Of a stretch of 38,821 nucleotides of DNA, positions 1-7,876 are shown in pieces. Origin of the DNA: an uncultured Gammaproteobacteria bacterium (lineage in GTDB: Bacteria > Pseudomonadota > Gammaproteobacteria > Pseudomonadales > Halieaceae); NCBI GenBank assembly GCA_902519405.1, contig CABYJX010000001.1:1-38821 (forward strand). The letters run 5' to 3'. Every line of letters starts with the position of its first letter. The stretch's first letter is position 1. The translations under genes and the position numbers were made by a program. The notes under the pieces were generated by a model that saw only the letters and a program-made list of their open reading frames with translations, was not told where the DNA came from and ran no database searches.

Positions 1-1157
1 ATCTTATCAGCAAGTGCTAATATCAGCTCATTATTAATTGCTGTGTCGTTCAACTCAGCTAATCCAAAACCCAACTTAAAAATTGAGGTAGCAACGCAGT
101 ATTGAATACTAAACTTCGCATCATATTCACTACGAGGTCGTTTCTTTCTATCTTCAGGACGGCAAACCACATCAAATTGATCCGAGTGGAGATACAGTTT
201 TATTGAGCAGATATCTAATGGATCAATTTGATTTTCACTTACGCAAGTAACTGCCGCATCCATACATGCATGGTTGTAATGACAGACTGGATATGGCTTT
301 ATTGCTACATTGAGAAGCTCCCAAGTGTCTCCTAGTGAAGTCAGTATTTCTATTGGATTAACATCGGTTTGCTCTAAAAATAGAGGGAAAAGCCCGTAAC
401 GACCTGAGTAAGCATCTGAGGGACCCTTGAAATTTTCTTTCGCTAAGGAACAAGCATTAAGAGCACTTTGTGCAGCCAATCCCGGATGTATCCTCTTTGT
501 CCAAGAACCATCTTCAAGAAACTGCATACTGCCGCTCGCCATACTAAGTGCTATACCCTGAGCATTTACAATTTGTGGGATCGATAATTTAGCGATTTTA
601 CCTGCGGCAAGAGTGCTACCAAAAACTCCAATTAGACCTGTTGGGTGAAAGCCGGCCTTTTGAAATTTTCCACCTGAAATCAGGCCTATCCTAGCCGAGG
701 TTTCTACCCCAATGATGTATGCGAGCAACAACTCAGACGGAGTAGCGCCCCAAATCTCAGCTCCAGCGATTACGGTTGGAAGTGAACTTGAAGTCGCATG
801 AATGACTGATTCAGAGTGGGTATCATCATAATCGAGACCATGGATTAATAAACCATTTATAAGTGCTGCATCTCTACAGTCGAATGTTTTTTCATAACCA
901 ATTACCAGTCCCTCACCGCAGCTTCCCAAGTTCATAGATGCCTGAATGCCTTTGCTAGCAAACGGATAATTATGGGAGGCAAAGGCTATTCCTGTTGCAT
1001 CGGTTATACAAAGCAATGCATATCGCAGTACTTCATCTGGTATATCTGCAAGGGACAGACCCATAGTGAAGCTCGCTAACTCTGCACTAACAACCTTGCC
1101 TGTATCAATATATTTGTTGGATGTCATATTTGCCGCAATCTTCATTTGTCCGGACAT
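1..1157 (-). CDS. MmgE/PrpD family protein, partial (3' end outside window)
   Basis: Reading the minus strand from the ATG at 1157 gives an uninterrupted frame of 385 codons to the window edge, so the C-terminus is missing. The protein has the family hallmark HGLDYDDTH in the N-terminal third, followed by a stretch with GVETSARIG and FHPTG, as in MmgE/PrpD proteins (2-methylcitrate dehydratase, cis-aconitate decarboxylase and relatives). The usual length is about 450 residues, so roughly 65 to 80 are lost. A second in-frame ATG is at 1145; neither start has a convincing Shine-Dalgarno sequence, and a palindrome (1147-1156) overlaps the first. It lies 24 bases after the CitE-like gene and is probably co-transcribed with it. 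Members act on small tricarboxylates or C5 acids; the exact substrate cannot be told. Confidence 0.85.
   Translation of the reverse strand, partial: MSGQMKIAANMTSNKYIDTGKVVSAELASFTMGLSLADIPDEVLRYALLCITDATGIAFASHNYPFASKGIQASMNLGSCGEGLVIGYEKTFDCRDAALINGLLIHGLDYDDTHSESVIHATSSSLPTVIAGAEIWGATPSELLLAYIIGVETSARIGLISGGKFQKAGFHPTGLIGVFGSTLAAGKIAKLSIPQIVNAQGIALSMASGSMQFLEDGSWTKRIHPGLAAQSALNACSLAKENFKGPSDAYSGRYGLFPLFLEQTDVNPIEILTSLGDTWELLNVAIKPYPVCHYNHACMDAAVTCVSENQIDPLDICSIKLYLHSDQFDVVCRPEDRKKRPRSEYDAKFSIQYCVATSIFKLGFGLAELNDTAINNELILALADK
1147..1156. promoter_or_regulatory. Candidate GntR operator at MmgE/PrpD gene start
   Basis: TGTCCGGACA is a perfect 10-base palindrome of the form GT-N4-AC, compatible with HutC-type GntR operators, and overlaps the ATG at 1157. 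A near copy overlaps the upstream ATG of the GntR gene (2872-2881). Assignment as an operator is inference. Confidence 0.35.
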
Positions 1158-1181
1158 TTTACACCATTTTTTTCTATCTCG

Positions 1182-2063
1182 TTATCCTTTAAATTTGTCT
1201 ATCAGCGCGAGTATCCGCTGAGCTTTATAAACTATAGGATAGTCAATAAAATATCCCTCCAGCTGAATTGATGCAGAACCGCTTGATTCTGCTTCTTCAA
1301 AGGCTGCTATGACAGCTCTCGCGTGTTCCACTTCATCAGCGCTTGGCATGAAAGACGTATTACATAGTGCAACCTGATTCGGATGGATACATAATTTTCC
1401 ACCAAATCCAAATTTACGGCCTCGCTCCGCTGATGCAAGAAATCTTTCATCATCATTTATCTGGAGTACAACAGTATCAATAGGCGGATCTATTTTTGCT
1501 ACACGAGAAGCATGACTTAGACGAGCTCGACCATAAGATAAAACTTCCTCATCAGCAGTCCAAAGATAATCTAGATCGAGCGTATAATCGCCGCCTCCAA
1601 ACGCAACGCGTCTCACTCTGGAGCTTGCAGAGGCGATCTCAATAGCATTTTCAACTCCTTTTGCAGTCTCTATGATGGGCATTAAATCAATTTTCCCAGA
1701 TACGAGTCCCTTTGATATTTCAGCAGTAGAGATCATAGAGTCAACCTGCTTTAGCATGTCGGCATCTTCAACCTTTGGTAATACGATCCCATCTAACCAA
1801 GTACCTATGACAGTTGAAATATCGTTCTCACAAAATGCGGTTTCCAGGCTATTTACTCTAATATAACCGAGACAACTACGATTTTTCTTCATGGCTTCAA
1901 TGACTTTTGATCTCGTAGCTTCCTTTTCTGAGATCGCAACAGCATCTTCAAGATCCAGTATTGCGGCGTCAGCACCGGTAACAAAAACTTTCTCTACCTT
2001 TCTAGGATGATTTCCTGGTGCGAAAAGAAAGCTTCGTATGGGAGATGGATTACTTTCGCTCAT
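1182..2063 (-). CDS. CitE-like HpcH/HpaI aldolase family lyase (citramalyl-/malyl-CoA lyase type)
   Basis: This 293-residue protein has the length and motifs of stand-alone CitE-like lyases, a TIM-barrel family that cleaves (S)-citramalyl-CoA, malyl-CoA or similar esters with Mg2+. Visible signatures are RSFLFAPGNHPRKVEK (residues 10-25), ILDLEDAV (35-42, acidic metal/substrate region), LPKVEDAD, PIIETAKG (Glu of the metal site) and a GGGDYTLDLDY segment. It is followed after 24 bases by the MmgE/PrpD gene and preceded after 18 bases by the GntR regulator, so the three probably form one leftward transcript. No citrate lyase alpha or gamma subunits are nearby, which argues against a true citrate lyase beta subunit. 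With the divergent MaoC hydratase it would fit itaconate degradation, where CitE-type Ccl cleaves citramalyl-CoA to acetyl-CoA and pyruvate. Substrate is inferred. Confidence 0.85.
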   Translation of the reverse strand: MSESNPSPIRSFLFAPGNHPRKVEKVFVTGADAAILDLEDAVAISEKEATRSKVIEAMKKNRSCLGYIRVNSLETAFCENDISTVIGTWLDGIVLPKVEDADMLKQVDSMISTAEISKGLVSGKIDLMPIIETAKGVENAIEIASASSRVRRVAFGGGDYTLDLDYLWTADEEVLSYGRARLSHASRVAKIDPPIDTVVLQINDDERFLASAERGRKFGFGGKLCIHPNQVALCNTSFMPSADEVEHARAVIAAFEEAESSGSASIQLEGYFIDYPIVYKAQRILALIDKFKG

Positions 2064-2081
2064 CGGTTTTTCCTCAATTTA

Positions 2082-2837
2082 TCATTTACTGGTTTCCCAT
2101 CCCCTATTGAATTCGAAGGAGAAATTAAAATTTGATTCCACGTGTTCAGTAATAGAAACTTCAAACACTCGCCCATTATTTCCAAAGTATCGACGTCGAA
2201 TTTTGAGAACAGGAGTTCCGACTTCGATACCGAGTAAATTAGCGAGTGCCTCATCGACAATATTGGAAAAGAAGTCTACGGTGACCTTTTGCACACTCTC
2301 ACCATATTTGTTGGCAATTGCTTCAAAGACCGGAATTTTACTATTTCCAAGTTGATCGGCGACACCCGAGTATTCAGGTCTTACTAATACTCGTAAGGCG
2401 CAAATAGGTAATCCAGTACTAATAAAAGTCCGGAGTCCACATACTTCTGTCCATTTGCTATTTACAGGACATTTAAATTCGTTAGCCTTAGCTCTAGTCA
2501 GTTTGATTGAATGGGCGGACAAGATACGCAACCTACTATCGTCGGGATAACTTAATAACTCCGATGGATGTTTTACACTCTGGACATAAGCTTCTCTGCT
2601 TTCGCTGGCCACAACTAACGTTCCCAAACCTCTTCGCCTCTCGATTAACTGCAGATCTTGAAGCATTCTCAGAGCTTCTCTAACAGTGTGTCGACTCACT
2701 TTATAAGTACGCATGAGATCGAGTTCACCCGGCATTCGAGTCCCGATCGCAAATTTACCCTCACGGATATAAGAAATTAGTTCTCCTGCAATTTCTCGAT
2801 ATCGAGGTTCAGGGCTAATAATTGATTCACTTTGCAT
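2082..2837 (-). CDS. GntR-family transcriptional regulator with UTRA ligand domain
   Basis: The N-terminus carries a GntR winged helix (about residues 10-75), with SRHTVREALRMLQDLQLIERR as the recognition helix and wing region. It is followed by a UTRA-type effector domain to the C-terminus, as in the HutC/FadR-like sub-family with UTRA. The frame is open to an ATG at 2882, giving 266 residues, but the ATG at 2837 has a good GAGGA ribosome-binding site 8 bases upstream and removes a non-conserved leader. The upstream ATG coincides with a palindrome, so 2837 is preferred. The gene is divergent from the MaoC/acyl-CoA dehydrogenase pair and upstream of the CitE-like gene, so it likely regulates both arms and itself. 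The effector is unknown; a CoA-ester or C5 dicarboxylate would fit the context. Confidence 0.85.
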   Translation of the reverse strand: MQSESIISPEPRYREIAGELISYIREGKFAIGTRMPGELDLMRTYKVSRHTVREALRMLQDLQLIERRRGLGTLVVASESREAYVQSVKHPSELLSYPDDSRLRILSAHSIKLTRAKANEFKCPVNSKWTEVCGLRTFISTGLPICALRVLVRPEYSGVADQLGNSKIPVFEAIANKYGESVQKVTVDFFSNIVDEALANLLGIEVGTPVLKIRRRYFGNNGRVFEVSITEHVESNFNFSFEFNRGWETSK

Positions 2838-2871
2838 ACTTGCATCCTCAGGACTAACAATACACACTAAT

Positions 2872-2881
2872 TGTCCGAACA
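2872..2881. promoter_or_regulatory. Candidate GntR operator in regulator/MaoC divergent region
   Basis: TGTCCGAACA differs by one base from the perfect palindrome at 1147-1156 and keeps the GT-N4-AC core. It lies in the space between the GntR gene (true start probably 2837) and the divergent MaoC gene (2914), where an autoregulatory site would be expected. Function inferred from position and repetition only. Confidence 0.35.
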
Positions 2882-2913
2882 TTTCTTTTAGAACGCAAGA
2901 TGGAGTTATAACA

Positions 2914-3435
2914 ATGTCTCAGAGAATGGATGAAGAGATAGGCCCCAATCATTATAGAGCGGCATCAGGCCGCTATTTAGAGGAGTTTTCTGTGGGAGAC
3001 ATCTATGAGCATCATCCTGGTAGAACAGTGAGCCAGCAAGATAATGCTTGGTTTACCTTGCTGACTATGAATACACATCCTTTACATTTTGATGAAGAGT
3101 ATGCCAAGGGGACGGAATTTGGTCGCCCCTTGATAGCTAGTCCGCTTACCGTAGCGATTATAGTTGGAATGAGTGTCTCTGATGTGAGTGAGAAAGCTAT
3201 CGCAAATCTTGGTTGGAAGGAGATAAAGCTGACCAATCCAGTTTTCCCTGGAGATACTCTTTATGCAAAATCAGAAGTTATTGAAGTAAGGGAGTCAAAA
3301 TCTCGACCTGACGCTGGAATCGTCTCCATAAGTACTATTGGAACTAATCAGGACGGAGTAATCGTATGTGAATTTGAAAGATCCATGCTAATACCAAAAA
3401 AAATGCAAGTACCAACTAAGAGTAAGGATAGCTAA
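2914..3435 (+). CDS. MaoC-family (hotdog) hydratase
   Basis: A 173-residue single-hotdog protein of the MaoC/R-specific enoyl-CoA hydratase family. The N-terminus RYLEEFSVGDIYEHHPGRTVSQQDN and the segment NTHPLHFDEEYAKGTEFGRPLIASP are typical of the mesaconyl-/itaconyl-CoA hydratase-like branch, followed by NPVFPGDTLYAKSEV. The His of PLHFD matches the catalytic His region; the usual Asp of the D-x-N-P-x-H dyad reads Asn here, as far as alignment by eye allows. The stop codon abuts the ATG of the acyl-CoA dehydrogenase, so the two are a translationally linked pair. Hydration of an unsaturated C5-dicarboxylyl-CoA, supplying the CitE-like lyase, is the likely role, inferred from context. Confidence 0.85.
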   Translation: MSQRMDEEIGPNHYRAASGRYLEEFSVGDIYEHHPGRTVSQQDNAWFTLLTMNTHPLHFDEEYAKGTEFGRPLIASPLTVAIIVGMSVSDVSEKAIANLGWKEIKLTNPVFPGDTLYAKSEVIEVRESKSRPDAGIVSISTIGTNQDGVIVCEFERSMLIPKKMQVPTKSKDS

Positions 3436-4617
3436 ATGACTAACCAAACTGCGAATATCATGAACAGAATGCAAGATAATATTGAAGTCGAGCGACAGAT
3501 TCTTGAATCTATAGATAAATGGGTTGAAAAAGAAGTAAAGCCCATCGCACGTGAATATGATCAGGCCGATGAGTATCCTGAGCAACTCGTAGAACAGATG
3601 AAGGAACTCGGTTTATTTGGTGCGACTATTTCCCAGGAATATGGTGGATTAGGTTTGAGTGCTACTACCTATGCTCGGGTTGTCATGCGGATAGCTCAAG
3701 TTTGGATGGCCCCAACGGGGATTTTTAATTCTCATCTCATTATGGCTAACTGTGTTGAGCGTCATGGTACAGATATTCAAAAGGAGAGATTTCTGCCTCG
3801 CTTTGCTACCGGTGAATTGAGGGGAGGGATAGGTCTCACAGAACCAGATGCTGGAACTGATCTTCAAGGTATTCGCACCACTGCTACTCGCCGAGAAAAA
3901 AGTTATGTCATCAATGGAACCAAAACTTGGATTACCAATGGAGTTCAAGGTACTTGCCTCGCAATTCTAACTAAAACTGACAGCACTGTGTGTCCGGCAC
4001 ATAAGGGAATGAGTCTTTTTCTTTGCGAGAAAGGAGATGGTTTCACTGTTGGTAAAAAAATTCAGAAACTTGGCTATCGAGCTATCGATAGCGGCGAGTT
4101 AATTTTTCAAGACTTCCAAGTTCCCTGCGATAATTTAATAGGAGGAGAGGAGGGTAGAGGCTTTCATCAAATTGTCGGTGGACTAGAGCTTGGCCGAATA
4201 AATATTGCCGCGCGTGGAGCTGGCATGGCAGAAGGTGCGACAAAAATGGCTCTCGCGTATGCAAAAGATAGAAAAACTTTTCAAAAACCAATTGTTGAAC
4301 ATCAGGCTATACAACTTAAGCTTGCAGAGATGTCTACGCGTGCCGAAGCCGCTAGACTACTAGTCGAGCAGGCGGCCAAAAAATTCGATCTAAACGAGCG
4401 TTGTGATTTAGAGGCGGGACAGGCCAAGTACTTTGCATCAGAGAGTGCTGTTCAGAACAGCCTTGATGCGATGAGAGTGTTTGGAGGTTACAGCTATTCT
4501 CCTGACTATGAGATAGAAAGATTCTATCGAGATGCTCCTTTGCTCTGTATTGGTGAAGGAACAAACGAAATTCAACGGGTGATTATAGCAAAGCAGATGG
4601 TTGCTCGATCTGACTAA
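3436..4617 (+). CDS. Acyl-CoA dehydrogenase family protein
   Basis: This 393-residue flavoenzyme has the full-length acyl-CoA dehydrogenase fold: an N-terminal helical domain, GGIGLTEPDAGTDLQGI at the flavin/substrate-binding strand region, the TKTWITNG motif, and a C-terminal helical domain with MRVFGGYSYSPDYEIERFYRD. IGEGTNEIQ contains the Glu that is the catalytic base in most family members. The start ATG directly follows the MaoC stop; a later Met (residue 9) is possible. It would oxidise a short or branched acyl-CoA, transferring electrons to ETF. Acyl-CoA dehydrogenase genes also accompany the itaconate degradation genes of Pseudomonas aeruginosa, so a methylsuccinyl- or related C5 acyl-CoA is plausible but unproven. 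Confidence 0.9.
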   Translation: MTNQTANIMNRMQDNIEVERQILESIDKWVEKEVKPIAREYDQADEYPEQLVEQMKELGLFGATISQEYGGLGLSATTYARVVMRIAQVWMAPTGIFNSHLIMANCVERHGTDIQKERFLPRFATGELRGGIGLTEPDAGTDLQGIRTTATRREKSYVINGTKTWITNGVQGTCLAILTKTDSTVCPAHKGMSLFLCEKGDGFTVGKKIQKLGYRAIDSGELIFQDFQVPCDNLIGGEEGRGFHQIVGGLELGRINIAARGAGMAEGATKMALAYAKDRKTFQKPIVEHQAIQLKLAEMSTRAEAARLLVEQAAKKFDLNERCDLEAGQAKYFASESAVQNSLDAMRVFGGYSYSPDYEIERFYRDAPLLCIGEGTNEIQRVIIAKQMVARSD

Positions 4618-4643
4618 TTAGATTCTTACTCTATATTTGTCTT

Positions 4644-5327
4644 TCACTCGTCACTAGCTTTTGGCAGGAAAGTAGTGTAACTCGATACTGGTTCTCTTTC
4701 AGTCCTAAAGGTGTTAACCACAGATTCGCTCGCAGCGTACCCTAGAGACATCCCGCAGATAAGCATTTGATCTTCTGGAGCTTCTAGCAATTGCATCACG
4801 GTGTCATAATAATTGCAGAAAGCTGCTTGAGAGCAAGTCTCTAATCCTTCTCCTCTCGCAGCGAGCATGACAGATTGAATGAACATACCACAATCTATCC
4901 AGCTGCCCAGTTCCATATCTCTATCAATAGTAAAAAATATACCTACTGGAGCATCGAAAAAAGCATAGTTACGGCCATGCTGAAGCTGCATTTCCGCCTT
5001 ATCTTCTCTCTTAATACCAAGGATACCGTAAAGTCCCCAGCCCGTTGCTCTGCGTCTATTGATATAGGGCTCTCTCCAATTCACTGGGTAGTAATTATAT
5101 TCCCTTTCTCCCAGATCACCTGACATGTGTCTGTCGTAGCATGCTTTACTTATGGCCTCTTTCGCTTCATCACGTACAACCCAAACTTTCCAAGGCTGTA
5201 TATTTGAACCTGAGGGTGATCTGCCTGCTACACCAAGAATATTCTTTATGATGTCGTTAGAGACATCTCTCGATGTGTCGAACGCTCGAATGCTCTGACG
5301 GCCGACGATAGCCTCATTTACATGCAT
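4644..5327 (-). CDS. Nitroreductase family protein (FMN-dependent)
   Basis: A 227-residue protein with the nitroreductase fold signatures: GRQSIRAFD near the N-terminus (FMN phosphate contacts), GRSPSGSNIQPWKVWVV (isoalloxazine/ribityl contacts) and a C-terminal LICGMSLGYAA segment. Members use NAD(P)H and FMN to reduce nitro groups, quinones or conjugated enones, and physiological substrates are rarely known. It converges with the acyl-CoA dehydrogenase gene 26 bases away and sits 38 bases downstream of the Rieske oxygenase gene on the same strand, so it may be the last gene of that leftward operon. If so, it could act on an intermediate of that pathway, which is inference. Confidence 0.88.
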   Translation of the reverse strand: MHVNEAIVGRQSIRAFDTSRDVSNDIIKNILGVAGRSPSGSNIQPWKVWVVRDEAKEAISKACYDRHMSGDLGEREYNYYPVNWREPYINRRRATGWGLYGILGIKREDKAEMQLQHGRNYAFFDAPVGIFFTIDRDMELGSWIDCGMFIQSVMLAARGEGLETCSQAAFCNYYDTVMQLLEAPEDQMLICGMSLGYAASESVVNTFRTEREPVSSYTTFLPKASDE

Positions 5328-5365
5328 ACGTGTACTCCAGATTAAGATATTTCATGGTTTAAAGC

Positions 5366-6628
5366 TTATAGCTTTAAGGTAGATTCAAGGGTATGTAAAT
5401 ACCAGTTCACGAACTTTTGTAGTGTTGCTTCAAACTCTGGATGATAGGGACCTGGTTTAAAAAATCGGGAGTTCAATCCCTCACTATTTCTATTAATGAT
5501 ATATTCATCCTCAAGTGATGTGTGGTGCCAGAGCCATGTAAGTTTTTCTTTGTCGTAATCTTTTCCCTCGCAAGCATCTTCATTTACAAACCAAACTAGC
5601 TCCATGTCGGTAGAGGTAAGACTTCTGGGAATGAATCGGTAAAGGACACAGTGATCCGGATAATTCAGCATGAAACTGAGTGGTCCCATCTGAAAATCAC
5701 CGGTGCCTCCATCATAATCTTTAATACTTCCCATCAATGGTGCAACGGGTTTGCCATCCTCACTTCCAGTTTTATAGCCGTCATATAGACCGTATCGACT
5801 CGTATAAACACACGCCCCGAATTCCTCGGCATCTAGGTAGATTCTTTCATACGCCTTCCCCATACCTTTTATGCCTGTAATCTCTTCGGTGTTCTCGAGC
5901 ATTTGTCTCACTACGGGTTCCACTTTTTCATAGATATCTTTTAGGGTGTGACCTTTGGCATATGCACGATGGGAAGTGGCACAGTGATAGCACTCGAGAT
6001 AGTTTTCCAATACTAATTTCCAGTTAGTGGCGATACGATAGGTATGTTTATGAGCAACCTTTGCTTTTTCTAAATCATAGGCACCTAAGGGTTCTCGTAA
6101 ATTCTCTAATAATTTAGAAAAATCATTCGCTTTAGGATCACAATTCAAAAACACAAGACCCATGAATACTGAAGTTTTAATAGGAATTAAGCTATGCTCA
6201 TCAGGATCGAAATCTGCACGCATATGCATTTCTCTCGCTGCTTTCAGCGTGCCATCGGTATTATAGACCCACCCATGATAGGGGCAGACAAACGTTTTTC
6301 TATTACCGGTTTCTTTCTCACAAACCCGAGCTCCTCGATGTCGGCAGATATTGTGAAAGGCGCATATTTCCCCTGCGGAATCGCGGGTAATGATTATTGA
6401 CTCTTCCCCAATATCAAATAGCATAAAGTCGTTTATTTCCGGTAACTCGCTAGTATGACAAGCATAAATCCAACTGCGGAAAATCAGATGCTTTAATTCT
6501 CGCTCGTAAACTAAATGCGATCGATAAAAGTACCGGTCTATCGCATGCTGAGGCCGAGCCTTCTCGGCAGCCAGCATTCCGCTCAATTTCTCGGTAGAGT
6601 CCTCTAAATTTTCAGCTATAAATTGCAT
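5366..6628 (-). CDS. Rieske non-haem iron oxygenase, large subunit (quaternary-amine demethylase type)
   Basis: A 420-residue terminal oxygenase. The Rieske [2Fe-2S] cluster ligands are C95-R-H97 and C115-P-Y-H118. The mononuclear iron site lies in ENYLECYHCATSH, with H215 and H220 as iron ligands. The acidic bridging position before the first His is Glu212 rather than the Asp of naphthalene-dioxygenase types. A Glu here and the NWKLVLENY lead-in are features of the CntA (carnitine), GbcA (glycine betaine) and stachydrine demethylase group. The likely reaction is O2-dependent monooxygenation or demethylation of a quaternary ammonium compound, releasing formaldehyde. No ferredoxin reductase (GbcB/CntB-like) gene lies in the window, so its electron donor must be elsewhere. 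A GcvT-family gene lies 60 bases upstream on the same strand. Confidence 0.88.
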   Translation of the reverse strand: MQFIAENLEDSTEKLSGMLAAEKARPQHAIDRYFYRSHLVYERELKHLIFRSWIYACHTSELPEINDFMLFDIGEESIIITRDSAGEICAFHNICRHRGARVCEKETGNRKTFVCPYHGWVYNTDGTLKAAREMHMRADFDPDEHSLIPIKTSVFMGLVFLNCDPKANDFSKLLENLREPLGAYDLEKAKVAHKHTYRIATNWKLVLENYLECYHCATSHRAYAKGHTLKDIYEKVEPVVRQMLENTEEITGIKGMGKAYERIYLDAEEFGACVYTSRYGLYDGYKTGSEDGKPVAPLMGSIKDYDGGTGDFQMGPLSFMLNYPDHCVLYRFIPRSLTSTDMELVWFVNEDACEGKDYDKEKLTWLWHHTSLEDEYIINRNSEGLNSRFFKPGPYHPEFEATLQKFVNWYLHTLESTLKL

Positions 6629-6688
6629 TTCTTCATACTTGTAATCTAGCAGCTTTTAGTTAGATTTGAGGTTTTTCAAAGTTATATC

Positions 6689-7876
6689 CTAAAATGCGAC
6701 CGCAGGCGTTTGACGTCTTCTGCCGGGGTTAAAGACTGGACCATCTAGAACTCGACAGGGGGCTAAGACTCTTGTCCAGTGCAGTTCCCTCTCGTAGTAA
6801 ATTTCAGCTGTTAGCTCTTCGCCGAACTCGCCGTAGGGCATCTCAATTTGGGCAAATGCCACATTGGATTTGGCGGTCGGACACCATGCAGCTGAAGTTA
6901 CGTTACCAACCTGTTTATCGCCCTTCAAGATAAAGGAATGGTCTGCAGGTTTATTTCCATCCACATCAAGAATTACAAAACGGTATCGCGAGCCAGTCTC
7001 ACGCTCTTTCAGGAGAGCTCTTCGGCCGTTAAAGTGCGTTTTCTCGAAATCAACTAGCCAGCCTAGACCCATTTCAAGGGGACTCCGCGATCTTCCAGGT
7101 CGAATTAAATCTTGAGCCATAACAAAATCTACACCCGCCTGCACGAAACCTGTTTCGATTCTGGCTATATCCAGTGCGTGGGATCCAAAGGGTTTGATAA
7201 GGAATTGTTTTCCCGCTTCAAATAATCTATCCCACAAATCTTCCGCCTTTGAGGGCGTAATCCATAGCTCGTAGCCAAGATCTCCTGTAAAGCCGGTACG
7301 ACTTACCGAAAGTATTTCTCCATCAAATCTATAATTTCTAATATCGAAAGGTTTAAGTTCTTCCAGACCTTCAAGACCCATGGCAGTAAGAGTAGAGCAA
7401 GACGTAGGACCTTGAACTGCCAGCGCTGCCACCTCGGCTGTCTCATCAGTGATCGTAACGTCAAAGCCGAGGGAGCACCAATATAGCCAGTCATTGGCTT
7501 TGGCATAAGAGCAGAGGCGATACTCGTTTTCCGCTAAGCGGAAAACGGTTCCGTCATCCATCAATTGACCCGCATCATTACACCACACTACATACGCAAC
7601 ACGATCGATTGCTAATTTATGCATGTTACGAGTCATCATCCTATCTAGAAAATGTGCGGCATCTGGTCCGCTAATACGATATTTGTTCATGGGAGACAGA
7701 TCAAAAACACCGGTAGTGCTTCTAACGGCAAAATATTCGAGCTCGACATCAAAATATGCATCTGGGGTTGTATAACCCATCCAATTGCCCCATAAATTGA
7801 TTTCGCAGGCAGCTTCAACTCTTGAATGAAAGGGGGTTTTAAGCATCATGACATCATTTTCATTCATACTATTCAC
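6689..7876 (-). CDS. GcvT-family folate-binding aminomethyltransferase/demethylase-like protein
   Basis: A 395-residue protein with the GcvT/YgfZ/DmdA fold. Family segments include FAVRSTTGVFDLSPMNKYRI, GPDAAHFLDRMMTRN, VQGPTS, SRTGFTGDLGYELW and GSHALDIARIETG, followed by the C-terminal beta-barrel domain. Relatives transfer a methyl or methylene group to tetrahydrofolate (glycine cleavage T protein, DmdA, LigM). No gcvH, gcvP or gcvL is nearby, so it is not an ordinary glycine-cleavage T protein. The GTG at 7876 overlaps the stop of the upstream FAD oxidoreductase by 4 bases and is preceded by GAGGGAG; an ATG at 7867 is an alternative. Beside a Rieske demethylase-like oxygenase, capture of one-carbon units from an N- or O-methyl compound is a reasonable role. 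Confidence 0.85.
   Translation of the reverse strand: MNSMNENDVMMLKTPFHSRVEAACEINLWGNWMGYTTPDAYFDVELEYFAVRSTTGVFDLSPMNKYRISGPDAAHFLDRMMTRNMHKLAIDRVAYVVWCNDAGQLMDDGTVFRLAENEYRLCSYAKANDWLYWCSLGFDVTITDETAEVAALAVQGPTSCSTLTAMGLEGLEELKPFDIRNYRFDGEILSVSRTGFTGDLGYELWITPSKAEDLWDRLFEAGKQFLIKPFGSHALDIARIETGFVQAGVDFVMAQDLIRPGRSRSPLEMGLGWLVDFEKTHFNGRRALLKERETGSRYRFVILDVDGNKPADHSFILKGDKQVGNVTSAAWCPTAKSNVAFAQIEMPYGEFGEELTAEIYYERELHWTRVLAPCRVLDGPVFNPGRRRQTPAVAF

Noticed and set aside
1182-2063. Citrate lyase beta subunit (citE of citrate fermentation)
   Set aside because: No citD, citF, citC or citX nearby; motifs and neighbours fit a stand-alone CoA-ester lyase.
6689-7876. Glycine cleavage T protein or DMSP demethylase DmdA
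   Set aside because: No other glycine-cleavage genes are present, and DmdA identity cannot be shown without alignment; kept as GcvT-family only.
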